From Dillenia suffruticosa (lineage: Eukaryota; Streptophyta; Magnoliopsida; Dilleniales; Dilleniaceae), in NCBI GenBank assembly GCA_033439265.1, contig JAVTVX010000035.1, forward strand, positions 14,968,001-15,032,000: a stretch of DNA of 64,000 nucleotides, written 5' to 3'. Position numbers and translations under genes: made by a program. Position 1 is the first letter of the stretch. Each line of letters starts with the position of its first letter. Under the pieces are notes generated by a model, which had not been told where the DNA came from, ran no database searches, and was given only the letters and a program-made list of their open reading frames with translations. Positions 10,110 through 22,578 of this stretch are shown piece by piece.

Positions 10110-13100
10110 TATAACACCAACACACGGTGTACTGTATATTGTACTTCTCATTATTCCATATATGATACATCTTCTTATTCATATAGAAAAAAATCACTCA
10201 AAAATTTTTTCGAGCCAAAATGTCTTAGAAGAATTTTGGGCATAGGGCCAGGGGCTAAAAAGGGACCCTTCCGTGCCATCTTGAAATCTACCCGTGAGAA
10301 ATTTCTGAAATTTTGCCTAAAAGCCTAATTTAGGCTAACTAATGATTTTCACTAGTCAAAATGAGATTTTGAAAAATTTGTCAAAACTCGCTCGGTAGGG
10401 GTAGGATGGGAATTGACCCTACCGAGCTAAAATGAAACTCATGCGTGCAAAATTGACACCGTGTGGTTTATATGTGCCAAATTCACTTTAAAAGTGAATG
10501 CTTGAAACGAAAAATCAAAATTTAAACCATAGCATAAAATTTCTCGGTACTCTAGATTTTTGCCTAAAGGGCCATAAATTTATGAGCCAGATCAAATTTG
10601 CCTGAGCAAATGGTTTCATTTTCACTCAGGACAAATTCCGTTGAACTCAGCACGCAATTCTGAGTTCATAGGTGAATTTTATAAATTTTTGGGTCAAGAT
10701 GAAATTTTAACCGGTCAAAGGGCTTATTTGTAAATAATAAAAGTTTACGAAAATAATAAAATATGTAAAAAATTAATGTTGGAATGTGTGGAACAAATGG
10801 AGGGCTAGTATCAATTGTTGAAAAAAAAAATCAAGATTTCATGGGAGCCCTTGGATCAAAAAGTAGTGTGAACACCTTAGCCATTTTTGTTGACTTTTGT
10901 GACATGCTTGTAAAATGTAACCCTAAAATGGATAGTTGGGATTAAGTCTTTGAAGAATGATCAAGGGCTAAGATTTATAAAGGGGGGTTTTTTTTTTTAT
11001 TAAATGGAATTGGAGTAAACAAAAAAAAATTGTATTTGGCTTTCAACTCCTCCCAAAAACGTGAATGCCTAAGGAAGCAAGGAAAACTCTTTATCTCCAT
11101 TTCTCTCTTCCATGGCCATGAGTCACTTGAAGAGGAAGAGTGATTCTTCCAAACAACCATCCATTTTTTTTTCATTGATCATCATCATTCAAACCCTAGC
11201 CTAACATATTCAAAAATTGGGGTAAAAGAAGAACTCTAGCTTGGTGGATCTAAAGAGGCCAAAGGTTCCAAAAAGAAAAGGCAATCCAACTTTTCTTCAA
11301 GTTCCAACCAAGGATCCTAGGTAAGAAGTATCCTCCTTCTCTAGTGAATAACATATGTTGATTTGGAGTGAAAATGAGATGTGTAGCATGTTGCTTTAGG
11401 TGGGCCCAAAACAAGGAGCAAGGGAGGAAGAAAGGCACTTTGAAGGAGAGGACTTCTTGGGGTGTCAAGCACCAGTTCTAAGGTAAGGAAAATTCTATAC
11501 TATTGTTGGAGTTTGAGAACCTTTCTTTTGACAAGAAAATGAGTTGATTTTAGGTTAGTTTAGGTATTAGTATTAAAAATCAAGCAAATGCCATCCTGTT
11601 GTATGCAGAATTTTTCAGCATGTGTAATGTGTGTTTTAGGCCTTGAATGATCACAAATTTGGATAAGAAACCATGTCATTTTGTGTGCAGAGGATTTTTG
11701 AACATTGGACATGAAAATGGATGATTTTTGGGGTGTTTAATAGTGTTAAAATATAGGATTTTTGTGCTAGTACACGTGCAAAAATTTGGCATGAAGTAAG
11801 GTGTGTACATATGTGTGTTAATACATAAAAGAGAGTAGGAATGAGTGCAGAATTTTCTGCACTAAAGGAGACAAAAAAAAATGGAGGTCATTTGGCATGT
11901 GAAAATGTGGTAAAAATGTAAGGCAATTGGAGTCTAAATGTGAGCAGATTTTTTGTGGTGCATTAGTGACCATATGCATATAAAATTTAGGGCATGAGAA
12001 TGAGAAGTTATGTGTATATGCATGCGGATTTTTGAGGTGAAAGTTGTGACCCTATATATGTGCAATGCCTTGGCCAAGTACATTGGAGTGAACCCAAGCA
12101 TAGCATGTTGTTAGGAGTATTGGGAATGGTGTTTAATAAGCAAAATGAAGGCTTATATGTACGTATAAGGTTGTATGATTGTGTGTTCATGCATAAAATG
12201 TGTAAATGATAAGATTGTACAAAAGCATGTGTGAGTATGCATGTGTGAGTATGCATATATGACAGATGTATGCTATGGTGTTGCATTGGATAGATGAATG
12301 ATGAATTTGATGGTTAATAGTATTTTGGTTTTAGTTTGAGTTGGGTGTTTTCATGGTGTGTACCCCATGTTGCCATTTTGATGATTTAGAGAAGACATTG
12401 GAGATGTGAATGATGATATTAATAGTTGATGTTATCATCGCATTCATTGTGTTGGGTACCTCTGACAATGTGAGGTTGGAGTTGTTATTTAGATAGTTGA
12501 AAGGGATAGTTAGAATGTGATCTTTAATTTCCAAACGTTATAACACCTTTAATGTGTTGTGTAAACTTTTATTGTAGTGATATAGCACTTGATTGTTCGA
12601 GGGGATTCGTTTGCTCGTTGTGGAGCATTCCTGGGTGTGACGTACCCTACAACCTACAGTAAGTGGGACTTTGACGTTCGCTATTAATTGAAAACCATGT
12701 TTTAAAAATGTTTTTCAATGACATGATTCTACAAATGTATGATCATTAGAACTTTCGAATATTTTATGAAATATTTTGTGATCATTAGAGTGTCCCACCT
12801 CTTAATTTGTTTGATATGCATCCATGGTTTGACAAGTTAATATTGTGCCATCTTTTGACAAATTGACATGTTTTAATATTTTCATTCTATTGGCACACGG
12901 TTTTATGTGATTTTGATCTAGATATGTGTATGGGCTGCATGCCAGGCTGATATGATGGTATTGTTATATGCTTCCTATAGCATCCGTAGCTACGAAGGAC
13001 ATTTGATAGAGGCACCCCTTATGTCCAGATACGCTTCGGCCAGAGGTATCCGCCAGATCGTCATGTGTGTGAACGCACCCGGTTGACTCTCATCGGAGAG

Positions 13101-14133
13101 GACGTGAGTACGGCTCCGTCTAGCACCGGGTGGGGCTCCATACACGGCCGACTATTTATATATATATATGGTATTTACGAGCTAGTTGGAGTAGTTTGTA
13201 GCCAACATTAAGGTAGAAAGCCATTATTTAATACTTGCATTTGGAAAAAACCCCAATGCGCCCGTTTTTGGTCGAGGTAGACCATTGCCGGGGTTGTTTG
13301 ATTGGCTGACTCTTTATAACTTGATTTACATATTGGATGCATATGTTATTTTTTTATGTGTGCCTTGATATATGTTATTCTTGAAATAGCACGTTATTTT
13401 CGCACACTTGATATTGTGTTATATGTTTTAACACTCCAAGTTCACCCTCGATATTGATAGCACGATATCAATCCTCTCACTTGCTGAGTATCCTCTCATA
13501 GATATTCACCCCTCACTTTCTTTCCCACAGGATTAGTCTTAGACTGAGAAAGAATTATTGTGAATTGCATACTTGCGACGTGGACTTGATATCACTAGGC
13601 TTGGGTATAGATATTACTATTTCTTCCGCTACGATGATTGGTGATGTTGCTGTATATTGGAGATTTTAGTTTGATCAATGTATTTATCTATTTATTTTAT
13701 GGGATGACTGTATAAATTATTGACATTTATTCGTGAAACTCTCATAGTGACTCAGTTCACGTGCATTGAGGCACTTGTAAGTATTTAAAGTGTTAACTTG
13801 GGAATTCATTGTACATATGTATGGAATTTAGGTTAACTCGGTGTGGCGGCTGCTTATGCTCTAGTTAGACATGACAGTAGAGGTCTGTGGTTATGACTGC
13901 TAGTATTTATAATAGGCTTGCGTTGTCCTGGTTGTCCACTGTAGATTGGTTAGTTGTTGTGAGGCCAGGATGGCCCATTTATTTTTGTGATAGGATGGTT
14001 GTTTAATATACATGTTAAATTATACCTGGGAGACCCCAAAATTATGGGGAGGTTCTGGTCGATTTTCTATAGAAATATAGTCGGCATCCAGGATAACGGG
14101 CGGCTGCTCATGACCCCGATTCGAGGTGTGACA
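10110..14133 (+). mobile_element. Solo gypsy LTR of about 4.0 kb (TSD CTATC)
   Basis: The ends are TATAACACC (where TGTAACACC is the usual start) and ..GAGGTGTGACA. It is flanked by the perfect 5-bp duplication CTATC (10105-10109 and 14134-14138), and the RTE reverse-transcriptase frame rejoins across it. No gag or pol frame was found inside, so it is read as a solo LTR formed by LTR-LTR recombination. Around 13475-13530 it has the TTGCTGAGTATCC..TTCACCCCTCAC..TTTCCCACAG pattern also seen in the other large LTRs here, typical of Tekay/Del-like chromoviruses. Small open frames inside it (for example 10975-11468 and 12008-12534) are not considered genes. Confidence 0.87.
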
Positions 14134-16211
14134 CTATCATATGTTTTTTCCAAGTCAATGAATACCCATATATAGGTTTTTCTTCTGTGTTGTAAATGTC
14201 TTCATCAATTATCTTAACAATTGAGTTGTTTTAATGGTAGATCATCCTGACATAAATTCAAATTAATTCTGGAACACACTTATGTCTAGTTTTAATCTAT
14301 ACTCTATCACTCTCTTCCATAATTTCATGGTAGGACTCATAAATTTGATTTATTTATATTTGGAATAATTTTGTATATCTCCTTTATTTTTATATAGTGG
14401 AACAAGTGTATTCTCTCTCTATATTTGTGACATTTTCTTAGTTTACCAAATTTTATTGAAAAGATCTATTAATATTACTATGTCAAATTCACTCAAACTT
14501 TTCCACGCCTTAATAGGAATGGTATTTGGTCCTATGACTTTGTTATTTTTCATTCTCTTGAATGCCTCCTTTAACTCATGTAGACGAATCTTCCATTTAA
14601 AATTCCTATTAATCTTCTTTATATATATCATGATATTTTCTATATCTATTGTACTCTCAACGTTAAATAGATTATCAAAATAGTTTCTCCAATACTTTCT
14701 TATTTCCTCTTTCTTTACAAGTATACTATTAGTTTCGCTTTTAATACACCTAATATCATTTAAATCTTTTTTTTTCTCTTCTTTAGTTTGACAATTCTGT
14801 AAATCTCTCTCTCTCTATCTTTAGTTTACAGTCTTCTATATAATTCATCATACATCTTACTCTTTGATTTGTAGATAATCTTTTTCATATCTTTTTTTCA
14901 CACTTTTGTATGTTTCATAAGCATCTCCACTATTATTACTTTTAAGATTCCTGTAACACTCGTTTAATTCAAATTGCCATTTTTATCTCCTTGTTCTACC
15001 ACCACGACTCCATACCTATTAGAGCCCGACTCTTGATATACCAAGAATCTCCCTACCTATACTGTTAATATTATTAGATATCTCTTTTTATATTATTTAT
15101 GGATTATCATTAGCAGACCAATTTGTTATTTGAATTAATTTATCTTTAAAAGTTGTTATTTTTTTTTTCAGATTCTACCACTTAATTTTTAACTCCACAA
15201 ATGGACGACACTTCTTTTGCCTTTTAGGAAAACATGTCTAATACTAAAAACCTATACTAAGCTGTTATACTTTTCTCCGGTATAATCTTACAATTCTTAT
15301 AGGTCCATCTATCACTTCTCCTAGTGAGAAAGAAATATATTTGGTTAGCATTTGACCCACTTCTAAATATAACTATGTGTTACTCTTTTTTCTTGAAAAA
15401 AGCATTTACAAGTATCAAGTCAAATGTTATGATAAACTTTGAAATGGTTTATCCTGTCTCACTCCTACTACCAAAGCCAAAGTTTCTACATATGGCTTCA
15501 AATCCCCCATTTTTCTCTTTTTTATGTCTATTTAAGTCTCTTCCAATAAATAATTTCTTTATACTAGATATAAATTATATAAATTTATTTAAATTTTCTC
15601 AGAATTGTCTTTAACTAATTGTATCTATATCTATTTGGAGCGCATACATATTGATTATATTAATTGCGTTATCTCTATTTACTAACTTGATAAGCATAAT
15701 TTTTTCTTCTTTCCTTCTTATCTCTACTATATCCTCCAATAGATCTCTATGTACAATTATTTATATCCCATTTTTAGTTCTATATGTCCTTATGTCACGC
15801 TCCAGTCCGTGATCCAGAGGCCATAAACAGTCATCCGTTAACTCGGACACCGGCCCAACCCCGCCACGTATTCTCAAGGTAACACAAGGCTAATCATAAT
15901 TTCAATTACAAATATTTTATTAGTATTTAAAATACAAAAGTTCTCAAATATATATATATACAACAAATGAAAGTTTCTTGGTTTCACACAATCATTCTGA
16001 CATGATCAACTAATATCCTCAAAGATATAGCGGAAGATAATTACCGTAAGCAGTTTTCGATATTACGTATGTCGAAATAAGTCAACATGTCTCTCCAATG
16101 ACTAACTCTGTATAGATTTAAAAATATTGAGGGGTGAGTAAAATCAACAACTCAGTGAGTGACAAATCTGTGACAAGTAATTAATAAGTGAGGTGAGGAT
16201 GGAATGTCAAA

Positions 16212-16248
<37 letters not shown>

Positions 16249-17625
16249 CCATGCAAGACATATTATCAAAATCATAGCAATTTCAATACAGTTTTTCATC
16301 CAATCTAAACATATACATCCCAAATTCTCATGTTATAAATCGTAAGGTCATGCTAAATCATATTCTTGGCAAAGGTCTACGTCGACCAATGACAAGTTAC
16401 AAGGGGTTTTTGTATGTAAACGAAAAACAACCCCAAAACCTTAGCATTTGTGTCGGGCCTCCCCAAGTGTTGACTGAAATGTCATTCAGTCCTCCCCTTT
16501 CGGTTCAACTTGACTACTCCAAAATATAGTATCATATATACGCCACCTAACCATGTGGAGTGTTTGCATCTTGAAATATCATAAATGTACGATAATTTAT
16601 ATAACGAGACGGGTCTATTATAGTATACAAGGCAAGTCTACGCGGGACAACGCCTATCATATCATAGTATCATCACTACAAAAAAATACGGTTTTAGCCA
16701 CGGATTTTCGTGACGGAAAAAATTCGTCGCTATTTTGCGATGAATTTAGCGACAAAAACTTTTTCGTCGCTAATTTGTCACAAAATTTGCAACAAAAAGC
16801 AAGTCGTGGCTAAATTAGCGACGGACACATCATTCGTAGCAAATTTCGTCACTAATTAGTGACGAAAAAATTTCCATGGCTAAATTCGTCGCTAATTAGT
16901 GACGAAAAAATTTTCGTGACTAAATTCGTCGCTAATTGGCGACAAAAAAATTTTTCGTTGCAAATTTCGTCGTAAAATTAGTTTTTTATATATAATTAAA
17001 TAAAATAAAATATTAATATAATATTTAAATTAAAAAATTAATTTAACAACCACGGTTCAGCGACGAATTTCTAAATCCGTGGCTGATTCAACGACGGATT
17101 CGAAATCCGTCGTTAAATAGGTTTTTTTATATATAATTAAATAAAATATAATATTAATATAATATTTAAATTAAAAAATTAATTTAACAACCGAATTTAA
17201 TTTAGTGACGGATTTTCAAATCCGTGGCTAATTCAGCGACGGATTCCAAATCCGTCGTTGAATAATTACAATTTTGTTTTATTTTTATTTTATTTTAATA
17301 ATTTCAGCGACGGATTCCAAATCTGTCGCTGAATTTTATCTTCTTTTAATTATAATTTTATTTTTTTAGTTTATTTTATTATTTTATATTAACAAATCAT
17401 ATTATTATTTTATAATATTTTAATTTACATTTTATTTTATTATATTATATTTCTTAATTCTTAAAAAAAACCATATATTTTATTTTATTTAAATTATATA
17501 TATATTTTAATTAATTTATTATTTTTTTTATTTTTTTGATTTAATATTTTTTATTATTGTATAGGTAATTTTATTTTATTTGTATTATTTTATTTAATAA
17601 TATAAATTTTTTAATTAAATATTCG

Positions 17626-17930
17626 CGGGCGCCGGCCCATGCATGCACGTGAGCCTGCCTGCCCGCGCCCTGTGTGTGCCTGCCTGCTTGCATCCTGTGT
17701 GTGCCTGCCTGCCCGTGCCCTGCGTGCGCCTGCCTGGGCGCCCGCGCATGCTGGGGCGTGCTTGCCTGGGCGCCCAGGTAGGTGCCCAGGCAGGCAGGCT
17801 CAGGCGCCCGCCCTGCTGGGGCGCGCCTGCCTGCGCCTGCCTGGGCACCTGCCTGCGCCTGCCTGGGCACCTGCCTGCGCCTGCCTGGGCACCTACCTGG
17901 GCGCCCAGGCTGGCAGGCGCGCCACAAAAA
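17626..17930. repeat. GC-rich block a of C1
   Basis: It consists of many copies of GCCTGCCTGGGCGCC, CCTGCGCCTGCCTGGGCA and similar words, with unit lengths of about 20-30 bp, in an otherwise AT-rich element. Long open frames occur on both strands because of the low complexity (Ala, Gly, Arg, Pro and Cys runs). They are not supported as genes. Confidence 0.8.
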
Positions 17931-17954
17931 ATATGCCACAAAAATAATGTAATT

Positions 17955-18012
17955 GAAGGGATTCGAACCTTGGACTTGGACCTCAAAGACATGTTACCAC
18001 TACACCATGAGT
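17955..18012 (-). other. tRNA-like module a of C1
   Basis: On the minus strand there is a box A-like TGGTGTAGTGGTAACATG and, after normal tRNA-like spacing, a box B GGTTCGAATCCC (17958-17969 on plus). These are the internal RNA polymerase III promoter elements of tRNA genes. A full cloverleaf is not evident, so this is called tRNA-like and not a tRNA gene. Its 3' end faces the GC-rich block at 17626-17930. Confidence 0.6.
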
Positions 18013-18598
18013 ATTGTTTTGTGACTTTCTTCCTCCTCTTCGTTTTCTATTCTCACTTTTGTTTCCTTATCTCTATTTTTGGGTTTTTTTTTTTCTTTCT
18101 ACTCTCATTTCTTATATATAATAATTTTATTATAATATATAATAATTTTATTATAACGAATAAAAATATTTTGTAATTAAATATATAGATTTTTTAAATT
18201 ATTAATATATTATAATTTATTGATAATTATAATTTTATAGTTTTGAGATATTGTAATCCATTTTTAAATTATAGATTAAAAAAATAAAATAAAAATGAAA
18301 AAAATAATAAGATAATAAGATAAAAGAAAAAAGAAGAAATCAAAATATAATATAAACATATTTTTTAATTAATTTATTATTTTATTTTAAATTAGTATTT
18401 TATTATTTTTTATTTTATTAAAAATTATCATATTTATTATTTTTAATTAATATTATTTTAGGTGGGTGGTATAAATAAAAAAATTTATTATATTTATTAT
18501 TTTAAATTATTATTATACATTATTTTATTATTATTAGAAAAATGTGAAATAAAGATAATAAATAATAAAAAATAAATTTATATCATAATAATATCTTT

Positions 18599-18664
18599 GG
18601 TTCGGTGGTTTACAGGTTGCATGCAGGAGTTCGGAGGAGTGCGGAGTTCAGAGTTCGAACCACG
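18599..18664 (+). other. tRNA-like module b of C1
   Basis: It has a GGTTCGGTGGTTTACAGG box A-like region and a box B-like AGAGTTCGAACCACG at the end. It is in the opposite orientation to module a and runs into the GC-rich block at about 18695-18825. The same sequence is found in C4 (51661-51710) and inverted in C2. Confidence 0.55.
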
Positions 18665-21404
18665 ATGGAGGCAGAAGGCATTTTCCAGCAATTAAGAGTG
18701 CCTGTGCGGGGTGCGGGGTGCTGGCTCAGGTGGTACGCGCTCGGGCCGGCGGGCTCGGGTGGGCGGGGCGGGCGGGGCGGGCGGGCTCGGGTGGGCAAGG
18801 GTGGCGCTCGGGTGACACGTGCCCTGAACATTTCATTTGACGGAATTTGAAATCAGCGACGGACGTCGCTGAATTTAGCGACGGATTTTTTTATTATTAC
18901 AGATTTTTTTTCCCCTAAATTAATGACAGATTTTAGCGAAAAAAATTATCTGTCGCTAAATTTAGCGACGAATTTTAGATTTTCGTCACTAAATTTAGCA
19001 ACGGATTTTTTATGTCGTTAATTTAGCGACGGATAATTTTTCGTCGCTAAAGTTTGTGACGAATTTTAGCGACGAAAAATTATTTGTCGCTAAATTTAGC
19101 GACGGATTTCAATTTTCGTCGCTAAATTTAGCGACGGATTTCTTATTTTCGTCGCTAAATTTAGCGACGGATTTCTAATTTTCGTCGCTAAATTTTTGCG
19201 ACGCGTTATTAGCAACGAAAAATTTTTCGTTGTTAAATCCGTCACTAATGTTTTTAGTGACAAATTTTTTTAAAATTTTCGTCGCTAAATTTGTGGCTAA
19301 AACGCTGTTTTTTTGTAGTGCATGGCTATAAGTACTATTCTCGATCTACGATCAAGGGGAATTCAAGTACTAATACCCAAGTACCTAGTCTCGCATCAAA
19401 ATTATCAATAAACCTACCGTGCCATACATGTCGAGAAAAATTCATGAAAATCCAATATAGTATCTTATAGCATATATCATCAAAATACATTTCATGATTT
19501 AAAACATGACACATATATTTTTTATCAAAATTTATGGATGCATATTTTAAAATTTTGGGACACTCCATTTATCACAAAATATGTTATTACTGATTTAATA
19601 AAAGCATTTTACAATTATTTCACAAATCATGCTTTGAAAGCGATAAAACATGATTTTGTTTATTAATTACATGGTAACAGTAAAACCCACTCACATGTAC
19701 AGGAAGGGTACTCAACTCCCCTAAAATCTCGATACTCAATTAAGTCACCTCTCGAGTGTAGTATAGTCATCTATTCCTAAGACAATAATATATATATATA
19801 TGTCAATCCGATCAGACTCAATTCCAATTCACCCTAGTTTGTTTAAACCCATACATCTTCAAAATTTTGGATTTTCAAATTCTACTCTTGCGCGATTTTA
19901 GGAAAAATATCATAACTTTCTTTATATAACTCAGAATCGAATGCTTCAAATTGCTAATTAAAGCTAAGATATATATCTACATTTTTTGTGTTCAACGCAT
20001 CTCCAAGTTTCCACTGCACTAATTTATAAAAATCTATCTTCAATGTAATTCGTATTTATATAATTTGAACAGTTTCAGTAAAAAATCATAACTTCCAGTA
20101 TACTACTCCTATTTAAGTGAATTTTATCCCATTTTAAAGATAAGACAAAGAGCCAAAACTTTGATATTTTACATTTCTCTAAATTGTGTATAGAAAATAT
20201 TGTAAAAATTTATACAATATACTAGTCGTGCATAAAGAATGAAAAACAGAATATGTCATTTTGCTGTCTTTTTCCAAAATCACTATAAATCACATTCTTA
20301 ATGGAAATTTTCGCACAATACCTTATTTTAAAAATTAGGGAGTGTAGTTTACTCAGGAACAAATGGTTTAAAATTTTGAATTCTACAAAAGCTCAAATCT
20401 GAAACAATCATATCTAGTATGCTAGTACATGCATTTAATTTCACTACTTGTAAAGATTTCAATTTTCAATATTTTTCTTTCTTTGTATGATCCATTGCTA
20501 ACTACTGCCCATCACCTTGATATTGATTTTCTTGAAACCTTGATCATCTTAGCACCATAGTAACATAATTCATCTAACATCAATCTCTAGCAATCCTTAT
20601 ACTATCTCAATCAACTAGAGATATAGAGTCAATGATACTCTTACCTCTTTGACTTGTGATCCTTCTCCAATGCTCCAAGAATTCCACTTGAAAATTCAGC
20701 AATTCCTCTTTCCTTACTAAAATTTTTGTCCAAGTGAGGTGAATATAAGAGAAAATAGTTGGTTTTGGTCTTTTTATAAACCTAATCAAACTATCTTGAA
20801 GCTTGATTCATTTTGCATGTTTTATCTCATCCTACACTAGTCAAGACTCCTCATGTACTTGAAATGGCAGCAAGCAACAAGCAACTGCCATGCATGCAAA
20901 AGAAGTGTCCAAATCGGCCAAGAGGAAAGAAAGCACAAGAAATCCACTAAAATCTCATTTAACCACATTTCATGCATTAATTTTGTTCTTTAGAAGCAAC
21001 CCTCTTCCAACTTTGTTAGTGCAATGTCCTATGTGACCACTAATAGTTTTGGTGTCCTCTTGTCCAATCATTTGACTCCAAGTGTCCATCCTTGAATGTT
21101 TTGCAACTTAGTCCATCAACTTTCCTTATTTGCATTTAGATTCCTAACTTTTAACAATTTACATTTTTGAAACCTATAAAATTTTGTTCAAAATTTATTA
21201 AATATGTGAAAATTCATTTAAATATCTCTATTTAATTGTGTAGGTCTTCTCTTAACTTTTTTTTACTTCTTTAGGCATTGTTGGTGTTTGTTGAGAAGGT
21301 TTTTGGCTTACCGATTAAATTTTCTGTTTCAAAGATTTTGGGGCGAAATCTCAAAATAAATAAATAAATAATTAAAATTTCATTATAGATACCTCAAAAG
21401 GATG

Positions 21405-21446
<42 letters not shown>

Positions 21447-21749
21447 CATGAGAAGTGGTACATGATATACAGTTACCGAAAAACGGTGTTATACCTTATA
21501 TACCAAAACTTATGACCCTAAACTTTTACTACTTTAATCTTCTCTCCCACTCACTTAGTTTTTTAGAGACACATGATATTAAATTTTTTTTTATTCATTA
21601 CTTTTCCGATCTTTCCTAAATTTTCAGTTAGGGATTTTATATTTTAAGTGGTTAAACGAATCCTATCATTATGGATTATCTTATTTACCCGCTCCCTAAT
21701 GTCTCTTGTGAACTTATCACCACACTCATGATTCGATGTAGCGCGCCAC

Positions 21750-22044
21750 AAAATAACAAGCTATACAGATCGAAAAATGTGATATTTATCAAAAATGAAT
21801 TTCATTTTGCAGGACAAGATAAGTAAAATGATAAGGAGCCAAAAATGGAAGAAGTACAAATTTTCCTCTCAATCCTTCAATTTAAAAATTTTATTGAACA
21901 TACCCCTAAAGAAAGCTTAGGACAAATCCAAGAGATGACACAAGATGCAGAAGGTAAGGAAAATGAAAGAGAGCCAAAAATAGAGGAGGGCCATGAATGT
22001 GATACAAGAAAATCAGACTGTGATGTTAACCGTAAAGAACCATT
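21750..22044 (+). pseudogene. Copia pol segment between integrase and RT
   Basis: The copia frame resumes after the RTE insertion with NKLYRSKNVIFI and EFHFAGQDK, the usual end of integrase in plant copia elements. It continues as the linker MEEVQIFLSILQFKNF..PKESLGQIQ, which is acidic and variable (21845-22048). It stops at the next insertion, which breaks the frame at NRKEP. At 24420 a matching EPLSLVQEEELSN continues it. Confidence 0.82.
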
Positions 22045-22411
22045 TTAGATTTTTATACTTTGTAAAATGTAAGAGAACAATTAATTTAGATATAAACAAA
22101 GATCTTGTCCTTTGAATTGTATAGGAATTTTCTTAAACTCTTGGTTGATAGACTTTCAATTTTAAGTTCTCGGTTAGTAGAGTGTTTTGTGCTCAATAGA
22201 GATTTAACGTTTGGCGGACTATTGTTTGGCGGACTATTTTTTCAAATTTTGATTTCCTACTCGGTCTCTCGGTGATTGTTATCACTCAGTCCACTACTTT
22301 ATTGCTTCCTCTCGATATATTACTCTATTTCTCTTTTGGTATTTGATTTACCTCTTGACTCTCGGTATTCCATCTACCTCTCGGAGGTGACTATTCCTTA
22401 TAATGGACACT

Positions 22412-22489
22412 TGAAACTTGTAGTGTTGGAGCACTTGCACACCTCTCTTGTGAAACCTATAGTGTTGGAGCACTTGCATACCTCTCTTG
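22412..22489 (+). repeat. 39-bp tandem duplication
   Basis: There are two units (22412-22450 and 22451-22489) with the core TAGTGTTGGAGCACTTGCA, differing at a few bases. They lie in the unassigned left part of the 22045-24419 insertion. Confidence 0.85.
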
Positions 22490-22504
22490 GTTATGTGAAA
22501 TTTG

Positions 22505-22578
22505 TAGCCAATGAGAATTGAACCTTAGCACTCTCAAGCCCCCAAAAAGGCATTTCACCATCATGCCACTCGAACCCT
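22505..22578 (-). other. tRNA-like sequence outside the CACTA elements
   Basis: The minus strand shows TGGCATGATGGTGAAATG (box A-like) and AGGTTCAATTCTC (box B-like) about 50 nt apart, with GGGTTCGAG just upstream. It resembles a decayed tRNA or the head of a tRNA-derived SINE. No cloverleaf was established. Confidence 0.45.

Larger units (their letters stand above)
16674..19320 (+). mobile_element. Non-autonomous CACTA element C1 (2647 bp, TSD CAT)
   Basis: The ends are CACTACAAAAAAATACGG and ..TTTTTTTGTAGTG, with a perfect 3-bp duplication CAT (16671-16673 and 19321-19323). Both ends carry arrays of TTAGCGACGAAAA and TTTCGTCGCTAA words (16700-16980, 17050-17335 and 18850-19290). The interior has AT-rich DNA, two GC-rich blocks (about 17626-17930 and 18695-18825) and two tRNA-like modules. 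No transposase is present, so it would need one supplied in trans. The related LTR at 57885 has the matching empty site at 58720-58722. Confidence 0.92.
15793..21493 (-). mobile_element. Solo gypsy LTR of about 3.05 kb, interrupted by a CACTA element (TSD CCTTA)
   Basis: On the minus strand it starts TATAACACCG and ends ..GGAGCGTGACA. The duplication CCTTA is perfect (15788-15792 and 21494-21498), and the RTE endonuclease frame rejoins across it. After removing the CACTA element at 16674-19320 it is about 3.05 kb. It is closely similar along its length to the solo LTR at 57885-60879. No internal coding region is present. It contains (AT)n runs at about 16217-16243 and 21409-21441. Confidence 0.9.
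8988..21749 (-). mobile_element. RTE-clade LINE, near full length, split by two solo LTRs
   Basis: On the minus strand the pieces 21749-21494, 15792-14134 and 10109-8988 join into about 3.0 kb, close to full RTE length. The 3' end is a TTG-rich tail (CAACAACAATAAC on the plus strand at 8988) after a GTTGGGxx-type RTE terminus. The flanks carry a diverged target duplication: AAACTAACAAACTATAAG (8970-8987) versus AAAATAACAAGCTATACAG (21750-21768). The copia frame rejoins exactly across it (ETNKL/NKLYRSKN), which confirms the insertion. The element is dead, with many stops throughout. Confidence 0.9.
14139..21749 (-). pseudogene. RTE endonuclease and upstream RT domain (fragments)
   Basis: Reading the minus strand, 21749-21494 gives an endonuclease start with KSLTENLGK and a WVGE..KVVKV..GHKFWY block. 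After the solo LTR, 15787-15540 gives RTKNG, IVHRDLLEDIVEIRR and IKKLFIGRDLNRH, the metal-binding GGDLNGH region of apurinic-type endonucleases with changes. Next come the IDFF/RWWNLK-like linker (about 15400-15150) and, at 14631-14443, LHELKEAFKRMKNNKVIGPN. That last block is the start of the RT domain. IDLEKTYD near 14150 is the first catalytic-motif region, and the frame is cut there by the other solo LTR. Confidence 0.85.

Noticed and set aside
10975-12534. Minus-strand frames inside the solo LTR
   Set aside because: They are short, share no motif with any known gag or pol, and lie in a region bounded by LTR ends and a target duplication.
17571-18176. Long overlapping open frames on both strands in the GC-rich block of C1
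   Set aside because: They are Ala/Gly/Arg/Pro/Cys low-complexity frames open in several registers at once because of the GC repeat. No domain or codon pattern supports a protein.
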